A stretch of 64,000 nt of DNA from Trochalopteron elliotii (Eukaryota > Chordata > Aves > Passeriformes > Leiothrichidae): the NCBI GenBank assembly GCA_024734555.1, contig JANPWX010000030.1, positions 2,117,015-2,181,014 on the forward strand, in the 5' to 3' direction. The notes below the pieces were generated by a model. That model worked only from the letters and a program-made list of their open reading frames with translations, had not been told where the DNA came from and made no database searches. Positions 51,270 through 64,000 of the stretch are shown here, piece after piece. The translations under genes and the position numbers were made by a program. Position 1 is the stretch's first letter, and each line of letters starts with the position of its first letter.

Positions 51270-51395
51270 CAGATGTGTGTGAGTGTCTGTAGAGACATAG
51301 CATGGGCGTGTATTTGTGTATAGTATGGGCATGTATTTGTGTCTGTGGTGTGTCTATACATATTTACATACACACTTGTGCACATGTGAGTGTAC
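51270..51395. repeat. Decayed TG-rich repeat
   Basis: Interrupted TG dinucleotides with two imperfect copies of a roughly 23-bp unit (ATGGGCGTGTATTTGTGT and ATGGGCATGTATTTGTGT). This is consistent with an old microsatellite that acquired a local duplication. Confidence 0.75.
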
Positions 51396-51970
51396 AGATA
51401 TAAAATAATATATATACATCTAAACATATAATTACATAAATACGAGTATTAGAAGTTTATATATTAAGTGATTTGGCTAAGTTGTACCAAAACCCTGTGA
51501 TTGTAACTATCTTTTATAAGCAATGGCTTATGGAGATTCTTTGGGCAAAACACATTAAGTCCTGGAAGCTAAGTGGGGTAAAAGGCAAGCCCTTATTTAG
51601 TGGCTTCAAGTATTTATATTTTATTTCAAATGTCTAATCAAGACAAAACAGATCTGAAACCCATGTTTAAGAACCTGAAATTTTCAACAATAAGTAACCT
51701 AATTTCCAGAAACCAAAAGCAATTGCTAAAATACTTATTTAAACTGCTTTCATGGTAACAAAGAGAAAACATTTTAAAAATGTTAAAAATATTAAATCAA
51801 CTTGACTGCTTCTGTATCCCATGAATTCAACAAGATCCTAGGCAACAGTAATATTTAGAATAAATATTTTTCTCATGGGAATAGCATTTTCACTCAAATT
51901 GACCAGATGATATCAATTAAAAAAAACAAAGATTAGATACAGAAAACACATCTACTGACTTAAAAACTAA
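51396..51970. other. Unassigned AT-rich DNA
   Basis: Very AT-rich with a TATA-type run near 51400-51450. No gene recognised. Confidence 0.45.
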
Positions 51971-52024
51971 ACTGTACACAGCTTGTTTAAGTACTGTGTA
52001 CAGTGAGTACACAGCTTGTTTAAG
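51971..52024. repeat. Overlapping direct and inverted repeat (three-arm structure)
   Basis: ACTGTACACAG (51971-51981) is the exact reverse complement of CTGTGTACAGT (51994-52004). In addition GTACACAGCTTGTTTAAG at 51974 recurs exactly at 52007-52024, 33 bp downstream. The middle arm can therefore pair with either outer copy. Confidence 0.85.
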
Positions 52025-52489
52025 AAGATATAGACACTTTTTCTTTTAGAGATCTTCTTACTTCTAAGGGGAAAATGCTTTTTTTCCTTTGCAGTGTTTT
52101 GAACGAATTTCAATCCAAATAATGAAACTCTGTTCCCTAAAACTTCAGAGAGCACACCCTACTCAGTGTAAAATACCGCACTCATACACAAATATAAAGT
52201 TGAACATATCCAAGGCAAACCCAGTACTGATTCCAAGTTCTGCACTTGGCCTATATGCACACCTTAAAAAAAGAGAGGAAGATGAAGAGCGATAGAAATA
52301 AATACAAACCGGTGATACAAAAATACAGTAACTTTCTACGCGATATACCATCTGTTCCTCCAGAAAACATGCTGCATCAAGCCACAGGGGCTACAGCTAT
52401 GAAAAGCCCTTGTAGAAGAGCCAAGTTCTGTAATGAGCAGTTTCAAATCTGTGGAAAACTATACCAGCCACTACAGTAAGGAGGCAGCC

Positions 52490-52745
52490 TGCGATACGCT
52501 CAGTGGGAATGGCCATCCCCCCTCGCTGCGGGCTGGGGTTACCCGAGCAGCCACAAGGTCCTCAGAGAGCTCCCCAAATGTTGCAAACCCAGGGTCAGAG
52601 GTTTACAGCATACCAGGAAAGCTGGGCCGCGCCGCGGAGCGAGCGCTACTTGTTTGAGGATGTGGTGTTTCGCCATGGGTTTTTACGGGAAAGTCTCGTC
52701 TCCAGAGTTACGGACACACTACACTGGATTTCCCCGACTACTCCA
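52490..52745. promoter_or_regulatory. Weak CpG-rich patch
   Basis: About 17 CpGs by eye in 255 bp, including the core GGGCCGCGCCGCGGAGCGAG near 52623-52642, in otherwise CpG-poor DNA. It may be a small promoter or a GC-rich fluctuation. Open frames here (74-97 codons) lack motifs. Confidence 0.3.
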
Positions 52746-55700
52746 CAGACCACACCTCCACTGCTGCTGCTCCCTTCTCTTGTCCTGTGGATCTAGGATC
52801 GGCAAACAGAACTAGTTTCCAGAACACGGGAACAGGCACCCTAGTACGCCTGCTGCCCCCGAGGCACACGAAAAGCAGGAGCTGCTGTTGCATGCCAGAT
52901 GCTTGCTCACTGTTATGTGCCTTACAGCAAATGAAGTGAGCGTCTTCCAGCCACTTGGGCAAAGAGGCGGGCAGGAGAGACCCAGATCAAAGAAGTGCTA
53001 AGGGGTGCTCTGTTATGGTTAAGAAGTCCAAGTAAGGTGTGCAGCCCTCTCCTTTCCGCTGGCAAAGTTTCAGGTACTTAGGATTGTAGTAAGAATTTCC
53101 TCTGCCACTTCTATTGTTACTCATTATGCGTGTGTTAAAAAAGGTATCCGGCCTTTCCAGACTTTGGTTGCGTTATCACACCAAACACAGGCTTTAGGGC
53201 AAGGTCTGAGTTTTATAAACCATGCTTATAGAGAATTTGCTTGTGTTCCCTGTCACCACCCCCAGAACAAATGATGGAATCGTAGAACCCGGGGCAATTA
53301 GGAGACCGTACCTGGACTGGAGGGAATTCGTGAGCCAACATATTATCACTGCTCTCATTAATAAAATAATAAACTGTGCAATTACAGCGGGTTGTACACA
53401 TACCTTAGGGTATGCAAGAAGGCACAGATTTAGAAATGGAATATTTCCAACAACCAACAACTTAAACAGGCAAGGATCCTTATCAAACAATTAGGTTACT
53501 CAAGAACTACTCCAATAACTGGCCCTTTTTGCCCAGGGTTATGCATTCTAGAATCATGTCATAAGCTTTCGTTGAACTAGGCTTTTTCCTCTTCCTTTTT
53601 TATTTTGTTTGTACTGTTTAAAAGAAAAAAAAAATCTCCCCTCTAATCCACACATCAGATGAGGTGCAAGATTTTATCTTAGATTACATCCAAAAATGGG
53701 AAAGTGCAAAGAAAAACTCCATTACCAGGGATAACCTAATTCAGTTTGGCGCTACTGGGCTACAGATGGAGAAGCAGATACATAGGGAAGGTAGAGTACA
53801 TGAGAATGAAACACCACACTAGAACCATGCAAACCTTTTCAATATATTGTTTTATCTTTCTTTTTATGCTGAACCATACCAGAAACAGACAAAAACAACC
53901 CAAAAGACCTTTGAAATTATGCCACTTGAAATAAGCAGGCATCAGACCTCATTAAAAAAAATAACAATAAAAAAGGACATCATACACAAACTGAAATTAA
54001 ATCCAAGTTTCTCACACCTTAATAATTCCAAAACCAGATAATGGGATTTCACTGGGGAGAGAAGCACAAAGGCCAAGTAAGATACAGCCTTGACACCAAG
54101 CAATTTTTTTTTTTCAGCTGGGTTATAACTACAAAAAAATAACCAAAAAAAACCCTTAAAACCACAGCTCTAAGCCAGTCGGTTGTAACACTTTCACCTA
54201 AGACTTCATGTACTTTGTATTCAAATCGAAATGAAAGCACCTTGGGGTACATAATGTATCTTTTTTTTTTCTAAAAGACCTTATACCATCTGGTAATGTA
54301 AAGATCATTTCTGTTGAGACTGCCTTTTATTGTAGGTCTTCTCTGCCTGAAGTATCCAGAGGCTGTTTCCGTGTAGACAGTTCTTCCAAGGTTCTCACCT
54401 AGTGTCACTTTATTCAATGAAAAGCAAACCTTGCATGCTGAAGGTTTCCATTTATAGGCTGAGACAGTCACGAGGAGCACTATTTCAGCAGTACAAGTCC
54501 TATCTACAGCCAATGGCAAAATCCTGGCCTCATGAAAAAAAAAAAATCAAAATCAATAATAACTTCCCATTCTGCACTTTTATTGGTCAGGACACAATCC
54601 AAAATGACAGAATTTTCATTATATTCACAAGAGACAAGGCAGTTACATGGTGTTACAAGCTGTGCTGGGCACAGTTTGGAGCCATCTTCTCAGATATGGG
54701 GCACTGATTAGAAAACTGTGAGATGAGAGCAAGACGGTTTTGTGTTGGCTCCAAAGAAAGTGAAGGTCCAGCGACAAGATGCGTGTTGGTACGACACAAG
54801 TACTTTTTAGGATAGCTTTGACTTCCATCATCTGTTTTCTCAGGTAGTCTGCTCATGGATTGACTTTCTGGTCACTTCCCTACAACCCTGAGAGCTGGCA
54901 CTACCGGTTCAGCCACAGTGTGGAGGTGGGCATCCCACCAGAGAGAAGCAAGGCTCAGTGAGCACCAGGCACAAGGTAAATGTCAGGCACCTTCCATGAC
55001 AGGGCCTGGGGAATGACCCTTTCACCCTCTGAGCAGACTGAGAGTGATCTGACTATGCCCTTCAGAAACACGAGGATGTAAAAGGAATTCAAAGGGCTTC
55101 AGCTTAAAGGCAAGTATCTTTATGGTCCAACAAGACATGACCTTGGCTGAGTCAGTCAGAGGCAGCTAAATGGGGCCATGCTCATTTACTGATCCTGCTG
55201 CATCCTCCTAGCAGCAGAGCACCAGGAACAGTGGGTAACATTTCAGAAAGATACCCTGGGCAGACTCTGACACACACTCACCAAAGTGAGACCACAGCAG
55301 TTCCTCATTGAAAACTAATAAGATTTTTTACCTTTTCAACAAAATGTGTCTGTGTATATGCATCTATATAGATATTTGTGAAATAAATGCTAACCATCAA
55401 ACATCTGTAAATCAAATAAATTTATTTATTTATTTAAAACATTTTCTTTGATAGTTAACCAACAGCAGAAGTTGAACCTACATGGAATCCAGGACAAATC
55501 TTCCTCCCAGCACCAAACAAGCCAGACCTCCAATCATGAAATTATTCCAGGCATATTGTACTATGAAGGAGACAGAACATGACTAGAGGTAAAAGCCATG
55601 ATAACATATACGTACATGAGTCTCGATGTATATACTTAGACATGCATTCTCAAATACTTCTTCACACAATACATCTTCATCCCCTCCATTTTCTGCTGTA

Positions 55701-58700
55701 ATATGTTCATTTTTATGGGAAATCATCAAAGCAGGAGCCAAAAAAATGCATTTTTGTCTGAGATAAAAAGACAAGTATAATCCCATCTCCTGCATGTGAC
55801 ACTGTGAATTAGGCAAGGAAATGGAAACACAGCTCTGTTTTCTAGTGTGGGAATCTGTAAACAGCTATCAAATGTATTTATTACACTTTTGGCTCACCAG
55901 AAACCCACTTGACTGAGAAAGAGAGAGTCAAAATTAGCTTCATTTATTCCTCTGGTTGCTAGTTAGGTGGGTCGAACTATTGACTGGGATCACATGATAC
56001 TGCAAATAAATTAAATCAAAACTATGCATAAAATAATGTAAAAATAAATACCTTCAAGCACTGAGCAAGATAAGAAACATCATATTCTGTGTGCAAGCTA
56101 CCTGTGGAGATGTCAGAGTTGGAAGTTAGAGGATATTACCACTGTATCCATGAACGTGCCTTCCATAGAATCTTAGTTACTCATCGACAAATGCTTGTAC
56201 AACTTGAGACTGGACAGGGATTCTAAAGACTGTATTACTAAAATTCTGTAGGTTAGAGGGATACTTGATCTGATAAAAATAACTTCCTGTAGGCAATTAT
56301 AATACACTGTCATTCACATTCAAACCTCCCTTCCCCATCTTATTGATCTTCCCCTCCAAGCCTCATCCTCAACCAGCATACATCCAAAATTGTGTATTTA
56401 ACAACCCTGTTTTATTCTATAATTAATAAGGTTGTGAGTGAGAAAGAGAATTAAAGGGTTTCTCTCATATTCATTCAATTTGTGGAAAATATGCTGCACT
56501 GAAGTTTTGGAGAGGTGTGCATAGAGGAACTACATCATCCCATGTGTCTTTCCTTCTCTTTCCTGCCATGCACAGGTGATCACGGAAGCAAGGGGAGGGA
56601 AGTCAGGGTACATCTACTGCAAGCTACTTCACTGTTCCTGCAGAAAAATGAGCAAAGACCCTGGACTCACCACTGTAAAGCATCACACAGAGGACACAGA
56701 CCAAAACTAAATCAAAGGTTTTTCCTGTACTCTCATCTTTTAAAAGTGAATGTGTCCAGTCCAGCCTCCCATCATGGAGAGTTCAGGTTTATCAGCCTTG
56801 GATGAGGAAATCTGTACAACCCAGAAGCAAAACAAGCATTTCCAAGGTGACATGTAAATGCATCTTGTCCTTGATTCAAAAGAAAAATTTGGAAGACTTG
56901 ATATGCTTCCATTCTCTTCTCTATTACTTTCTCACCTCTCCTTCAAGCCTGTTCATAAAAGAGCAGTTAAATTTTTTCCATGAAGACATCACTGATTTAA
57001 TAGAATCACTGAACAACTATATGAGCTGAGCTAAAAAACAAAGCAGAGAAAATGAAGGTATTGTATGTCATCCTTTTGCCTCCCCACATTTCACAGACCA
57101 AAGTCCTGTCAGACTAAAGAAAGGTGCCATCATACTACTGTATATCAGTTCCAATTTACAACCTTACTTATTTAAAAAAAATAGCTGACTCAAAACTGCC
57201 CTACTAATTACTCCATATCATTGAGTAGTTTTACTAATGCGTGGCTGACTAAGAAGTTCTTCACCAATAATTAACATTACTCACTACAGTGAATTAGGTC
57301 AAAGATGAGCACAATTTGTGTATTGAATTAGTAATTGGGTAAATCAGAGATTAAAAATATATGACATATCAAACATGACAGATAACTTACTGGACCAACT
57401 TCACTGTCCTCTTGATCCCAACATTTCCCACCCTGAAAACCAACTGCAGAGGTAGCAATACAGTGCTTGGTATCACTCTAGCTATAAAACAAATACCTTT
57501 CTGTCAGTCTGTATTTCACTAACATCATTTCCTCCTAAATGTATTATATAAATGACTCCTACCCTTACACTTACCACAAATTTCTTCAGATGTATCAGTA
57601 ACATCTTGCTAAGCCTGTATCAAAATTCAACTGTACCTCACAAATTAAATACACGTAGCTTATCCTTTATTTAAACCTTAAGAAATCAAATATTCTAGCC
57701 AAGCAGCTCTGTGAAAATATTCACCAACTTTTAAAGGGATTTTGCTAATATTGCAGGACCAAGCATAAAAGGGAACAGACTGCAAGTTTTATTTGACACA
57801 AATTTACTAAGAATGTTGGAAGAAATTAAATTCACATAGCTTTGAAGAGATTTTAAAGGAAAATCTCTTTACTCAAAGAGCCTAGTATTACAGACTCACC
57901 TGGTGATCAAAACAGATTATCATATCAAGACAGCAGCAAGATGTCCTTTATAGTCTCGTAGTTGATAGTTTAATCCTATTTTTACCAAACTGTAGAAACT
58001 TTTATTGACCTACACAGGACAAGGAATTTGGCTGTAGGAGTCTATGAATGCCCTGCCAAAGACAAATGCCTTTTTCACTGAAGAACTATTTTACTTCAGA
58101 CAAATGCACTTAAAAGGATTTTCATAACCAGTTTCAGAAATTACATTCATAAAAAATAACTGATTTTAAATGGGAAAAAGTCAACATTTGTCCATCTCTA
58201 TTGTTAAGGAAGACCATGAATTGTACTTGATTTTCTCTTCTAAAACATTAACAAGCAGTTTCAGAAATTCAGCTCTCAAAATGAATCAGTGTTTCACAGG
58301 TGTCACACAGGACTCAGTTGAATACTTTCAGTGTGCAGAGGTGTCAGCGAACCACAGGCCTGCACCACGCTCTGAGGCATCTCTTTTTCATTGCTAACGC
58401 TTGTGCAGAAAGAAAGAAAATCGCATCCAGTCCTCACAAAAGTTGACAATAATAAAGAGCAAATAAAGGTATTATTTTTCAGCTAACTGAACTATTTATT
58501 TTAGCTGTCTTTGAGAGACAAGGAACGTAAAACTCCACATACTTCTAGAACTTTTGTAAGCAGACTAGGCTCAGAATGAACTACACTGACCTATGAAGGC
58601 TGCTAATAGATGCCAGCAACTTATGTCTCTGTTGAATACTGACTTTGGTCTAAACTAAATCGTTTTTGCTCTAACTAAATAGTGTCATGTCTTGTTGTCA

Positions 58701-61700
58701 AGGAAGGGTAACCTCGGTTACTATTTCATACTATTCTTTCTTGAAACACCACACGTTTTGTTTTAATGCAAGTCACAAACACAAGATACATAAATACAGA
58801 GACTGGGACATTTATCTTATTTAAACAAACAAAAATGACAAAAAAAACCACCCCAACGTGCAAGAAAACCCCACTGTCTAATAAGACTAATTTTGAAAAC
58901 CCTGATCCTGTGCCATTAGATTTTTTAAACTTAGAGCTCCTTTCTGCCTAAGCCCAGATATTGCTCTATGGAAAAACCGCTCAATAAATAATATTATTTC
59001 AACAAATTTCTCTGACTTTATATCCTATCTTACACTATGGAGTTAGAATTTTCTTTCAGCTTTCTACATTTCTTTAGGAATACTATTCTCTGTAGCCACA
59101 AAAGTCTAAAATTCACCATAAATTACAGAAAACAACTTGGAATTTTTCTGCTTCATTTTTTATGAGTACTTTCTTATGAAGAGGGTCAAACTCTACTTTA
59201 TTGCATTACTTTTAAAATGTCACCTGACACTGTAATTTCAATTTCTGCTCGCTCCTCTAGTTTTCACTTTTCTATAAAACTAAACTATACATGCAAATTA
59301 CCTAACTGCTCTTCTTTGCATGGAATTTCCAATAAACTACTACCTGAAAAAGAAACTTTCTGTAGCAGTCAAACCTTGAATTTCTCCCGTGTGACACAAC
59401 AACAATTAAGCCACACCTTTCAAAAATACTATACATTCTTTCCCCCCCTTTTTTTGCAACTTATGTAAATCAAAGATTTTAGTCAGAGCTGCAGCAGTTT
59501 ATTACAACTTACTTAAGTTGCAATTAAACACGTTTAGGAACAGATGTGTTCTTTACTATTCTCTTTTGGGTGTGCAGGATCAAATTTCTTGTACATGAGT
59601 TGCATTTTTCAGACTCTGTAAGTGTATTAGGGCAGAACTATCAACTAATAGAAGGAAAAAAACCCCACAAAACAAGAAAATAATTTTCTGTAAAACACAA
59701 ATTGAGGCGCAACAAAACAAATCCATGTGTACATGAAGTGGCCATAAACTCATTACCTACTACATTATTACATTACTTGTGGTTTCCATGTCATATTTAG
59801 AAAGAACTTTTCTGCTGAGACCAAGTTTACACTGACAGCGATAGAATGTGCATAAACAAACTCAGAAAAAAAGGGATATTATCACTATACAAACTGGTCA
59901 TATCAGTATAATCATGTACCAGGGGAATTTACATCAGATAATTAAATCCATATTTGTGCACCGTATTATTTTAAGAAAACCACTCAAGTGGTACATTTTT
60001 GGGTATGTACGCCCTGAGACTCCCATCCAGAGAAAGTGAAGAGGGAAAAAAAGCATGCACAGGTTTTTGCTTCTTCAAGTAAAAGGTGATATCCAGGTTC
60101 AAAAAACAGCAAAAGAGACACATCCAGGGCAGAACAAGAAATATGGAAACATAAGCAATACTGTGACCAAAACCAGTGTGGTCCACACTCCACTGCTGTT
60201 ACCCTGGCATAGAGAGAACAGAATGACCATTTTGCAGATGTACAGAATGTGCCTGAAAGACAAATGGAAACAAGCACCCAGAATCCACAATACTTCCTCA
60301 GAGCAAAAAGAAGCTCTTATGTTTAGACCACATCAATGATAGCAAGAATTTAATAACAAGACAATAAAAAAAGGGAAGAGATTCCTGACAGACAAAATTG
60401 CACATGGTACTTTAATGTCTTATTCTACATTGGGGATTTTGAAACTCGGTGCAAGATTGTTCTCCCACCCATATCCTCTCACACCTTTTCCATGCTCATA
60501 ACTTTGCAAGAGAGGTTTCTCGGGAGCAAACCTTACTACGGACAACCTACTACAAATGAGTAGGGAGGGTAAAGTCAATTGTTTAATCTATGAACACAGC
60601 AGAATGGTGAAATAAAATGTCCATGGTACCTCCCACTTGCTATTTCAGTGAAAAGAAAAAAAAAAATTAAAAACCCCAGATGTTTCCAGACGTTAACATA
60701 TTCTTTAATTTCACTAATGATTTTTTACAGTCTAAACAGGGGCTTGGTTGTCATGGAGAAACTTCTAATATTTCTATTTACAGTTGTTTTTTTTCTCTCA
60801 GGCTGTCAGACCAGCATTTTCACAAGTTCTAATTTCACTTGAGAATGAAAAATATGGCTGCAATGAACTGTTTTTTTAATATTTCCTGCTGAAATAGAGG
60901 AGTTGTTGCAAAGCATTATAAAAATTTTTAAGCACCCAAAAGAGAAACAAGGCTGTACAAGGCTGCTATTTCCTATCAGAATGGCACAACCAGCTTGAAA
61001 CTTTCATTGTTTTATCGTAATTCTGTGCTACTTTATTTAAATGCAGCATCCCAAATTACTGACTGACTATGTGAAAAATACTATTGTCCATTTTCCATCT
61101 AGTTGACACTTCCTTTTGCTGTTTCTTCGTTTTTTTAGCAACTGTTAGATAGTCTATTGAAGGAAAAAAAAAACAACACAAAAAATCAAAACGCCCAACC
61201 AAACAAAAAAACTTCCAACAAACAAATGGTTAAACTACAGGAGAAAGCCAAATAACTTTAAAAATATTTCATCTGTAACATACTACTTCAGAGATGCTGT
61301 TTAAGAAATCTTGAGAAAAAATAACCTGCCTCTTTAAAAAAAAAGAATTTTTAAAGCAGTTTCCTTGTAACTTATCAGACCTTTTTCAAATAACAAAGGT
61401 ATGCAGCCTCTGCACTCAACACTCCTGTTCAACTCCCAAAAGTATTAACAATTAACTCTTCCTGAAGCCTTTAACCCGTGAGAATAATAACAATTATGCA
61501 CTCCTCCTGCTTGGAGGACCAACAATTTAAAACCACATACTGACAGTCTGAGGTAAAATGGATAAAACATTTTCTCTTTAGCCTGTGCAAAGACCATTGA
61601 TGTGAAGAACCAACTTTTCATGGGCCTGATTCATGATGGGCTCTAAGACAGAGAAAGTCAGTACTCAGCTCTGGTCATTCGCCTGCAATTCTTAGGAAGA

Positions 61701-63299
61701 ATCAACTACAAGTAAGTAGTACTTGCTGAGCTGTACTTACAGAGCTGGATAGATAACTATCAATATAACCAACCACAGCTTATTATAAAGCCCATCACAC
61801 TCAAATTTGAAAGATGGCAAACCATATTTCATAATCCCAGTCACACTACTGTGACTTATATATTACTATGTCTTGTGTACAGGAACACTCTTAAATAGCA
61901 AGCATTCTTCCCTTTGATGGGTAAGTATTGCCGTATTTCACTAAGTAAACCACTTCTGCCAGGCACACAGCTTCTATATTCCCCCTACCTTACCCAATAT
62001 GGTTAAATTACAAAAGCAGCAACAGTAATTGCCCGTGCTGTTGACCAAAAATTATGAGCAGAGGGACATACAAAATGGTACTCGTTACTTTCACTTCTGT
62101 TTAAATCCAATTCACCTTCTTTTTTTTAAAAGCACCTAAATAAATGAATAAACAAAGAAGTTTGGCAAAATGCATAACAATAAATGTGCTGCTTTAAAAA
62201 CATCCAGCTTCGTTACAAACATGTAGACCAGGGTCATAAATTTGCTCACGCAGCTGAGTACAGCCAGTAGTATTAGAAATAGTTAAAAGTCAAAAAAGAA
62301 TAGCCTTGTAGGGTGCCACCACATAAACTAAACATGATATACTGCCAAACACTCAAGTAGACACATGTACCATTATTCAGCAAGGACCACATGAATGCAT
62401 ATGGCTCTCTGTTTTGTCTTCATAGTAACAAGAAGGTTTGTAAACAGATCTCACATATGAGGCAATCTAGTCACTTGAGAATCTAATAATCTGCCTTTAT
62501 AAAGAAGCATTCTGCACTGTTGCCACACAATTGGACTTAGATACACAATTAAAAGTCCTCTACATTTGTGCTTTGGACAAGTGCTGCTCGATTCTATTCT
62601 AATCCATAGAAGTGAGGTTTTAAGAAATCACGTCAGTCAGGATGTATAGAACTGCTACACCCAACAGCCACTGGAAAATAACATCAACACCACAGACTAC
62701 AAAACATTAAAAATGCGATTGTTCGATCAACAGAAGTAATGACACACTGACTTCATACTGTATCACTGCTGCCCTTGCACAGCTGAAAACCACAGTAATC
62801 TTAAATACATTTGTAGATGACAGTAGTAACTTCTTCAAACTCACATGAAAAAACCCTTTCAGCCTACTCTACAACACTTAGGGGGTTTTTTTTGAGAAAT
62901 GAAACAAAGCAAAAAAAAAATGAAGAAAGTTTCATCTAATCCATACCTGAAGTTTCAGAAATATCTCCTGAGTAGAAGGATCAGGAAAGATCTAACATCT
63001 AAGTGTAAATATAACGCCCAGGTTACACTGCATCTATCTAAATATGTTCACATGCTGCAAATCTAACAGGCAGAGACTCTCCTATCTTTGAAAAACAGAT
63101 GCACTTTTTTAGCACGTCTGTATATCATTTTCACTATCAAAATATTGAGGATTCCACATCGTGTCCTGATAACCTGACGATCAAATTCCTCTGGTAGTCA
63201 GTGGTTATCCACAACAACAACAACAGAATTTAGAACAGGGCCCACTGAATTTGTACCTCGTTAGACCAGTAGTTCCTCTAATCAAGTAATTACTCTAAC
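52746..63299. other. Unassigned AT-rich unique DNA
   Basis: No gene, RNA or named transposon supported over 10.5 kb. Noted: a perfect AP-1 core TGAGTCA at 55148-55154 in a GC-richer stretch (54.9-55.3 kb); a TTTA repeat at 55414-55438; an A-rich simple tract at 61161-61226; and a CAA repeat near 63213-63226. Open frames are all under 110 codons, overlap on both strands and show no domain. Confidence 0.4.
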
Positions 63300-63839
63300 T
63301 ACCCGGTGTCCCCAGAACTCCTGACGATGATGACCGGAGCCCCCTTGCGCTGGGAGCTGCACGAACACACGCCTGCACCCGCAGCTCCGGGAAGCAGAGA
63401 AACACAGTCCTAGCCAGTAATACTTCTCTTTTGCCACCCTGACCACTTTGTTTACTTCTTTCGTAATAATTCTCAGTATAAATTCATTAGAAGAAAAAAA
63501 AAAAAGTGACACCCTTGACTAAGTCAGCATAAAATGTTTAGTGCCCCCTCTATTATTTAATAATGTACAAACCCAGACAAGTTTAATACTAAAGGAGGCT
63601 TCACTTTAAAATGAGACAAGGGAAACTATTTAGCTAAATATTTCTGCTGAAACTCATTAGTATTTGATTACTTTAGTTTAAAAAGGTTTTTAAGAATTAT
63701 TGCCTAAAAACCTCAAGTCTTTAGTGTTTCAGCAGAAGTTTCATTTCTGCAACTATCATATTAAAAAAAAAAAAAAACCACTCAAAAAAAAAAAAAAAAG
63801 TTTGACCATTAGTGCCAACTAATAAGAAAAACAGAACCC
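63300..63839. other. DNA flanking the edge CpG island
   Basis: A short GC-rich spot at 63300-63400 with several CpGs precedes AT-rich DNA. Two A-runs (A15 at 63763-63777, A16 at 63784-63799) separate it from the island. No exon recognised. Confidence 0.4.
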
Positions 63840-64000
63840 TTTTCCGGGAAATTAAGCTTTGCGGAGGTTTATCGTTGTCCCGGGGCGAGCCCCGGTGGCC
63901 TGCCCACGGAGACAAGACGTGCTGGCCGGCGGCCGGCCGGGACCTCGGGCCAGGCGCGCCAGGGCCTCCAGCCGGCTTCCCCACTGGCGGGCCGGAGTTC
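63840..64000. promoter_or_regulatory. CpG island reaching the right edge, probable promoter
   Basis: About 18 CpGs by eye in 160 bp with very high GC, including CCGGGGCGAGCCCCGG (63880-63895, a 6-bp-stem hairpin) and GGCCGGCGGCCGGCCGGG near 63924-63941. The density increases toward the edge, so the island continues outside. In birds such islands usually mark promoters. A minus-strand frame with ATG at 63984 is open for 87 codons, but it runs into the poly-A tracts and matches nothing I know, so no first exon is called. Confidence 0.6.

Noticed and set aside
1..64000. CRISPR array, operon, phage or bacterial gene cluster
   Set aside because: No regularly spaced repeats, no closely packed coding frames, and the repeats present are avian LINE and LTR families.

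Overview
This window reads as avian nuclear DNA from a gene-poor, AT-leaning stretch, intergenic or deep in a large intron. The organism call rests on the repeats. There are 5'-truncated CR1 LINE copies with the bird-type 3' tail (ATTCTRTGAnTCT), one of them interrupted by a solo long terminal repeat of an ERVL-like family common in birds. The youngest recognisable insertions already carry many mutations. I see no bacterial or phage operon, CRISPR array, rRNA or convincing tRNA. I also cannot support any intact protein-coding gene. Open frames here reach at most about 230 codons, lack convincing family motifs, and the longest ones lie in GC-rich or repeat-derived DNA.

Layout. Positions 1-14.6 kb are unique DNA with a few AT-rich blocks full of homeodomain/POU-type core motifs (about 1.2 kb, 4.2 kb and 9.73 kb). 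A compact CpG-rich patch sits at 14.65-14.95 kb, followed by about 550 bp that looks like an ancient regulatory element. From 19.05 to 21.13 kb lies the clearest structure in the window: a CR1 copy carrying a decayed reverse-transcriptase segment, split by an 888-bp minus-strand solo LTR flanked by ACTGT duplications. Another homeobox-motif-rich block lies at 21.98-22.35 kb. A 16-bp perfect inverted repeat is at 27.2 kb, a broad CpG-containing GC-rich block at 29.5-30.1 kb, and a short CR1 tail at 30.8 kb.

The second half holds a 20-bp palindrome (33.9 kb), six perfect copies of an octamer (35.8 kb), a 95-bp perfect ATGG microsatellite (37.2 kb), a 13-bp-stem hairpin (40.04 kb), and an 86-bp homopurine tract with a G-quadruplex motif (48.2 kb). 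It also holds an old CR1/L3-like relic (49.1-49.3 kb), a decayed TG-rich repeat (51.3 kb), a three-arm direct/inverted repeat (51.97 kb) and a weak CpG patch (52.5-52.75 kb). The last 160 bases enter a strong CpG island that runs off the right edge. It is the best candidate for a gene promoter touching this window.

No set of genes here can be said to work together. Possible function is regulatory: CpG-rich patches that may be promoters, and motif-rich AT blocks that may be enhancers. I did not find evidence for a previously undescribed biological system. The observations most worth a second look are the octamer array (each unit matches a bZIP stress-response consensus), the nested insertion, the inverted repeats and the edge CpG island.
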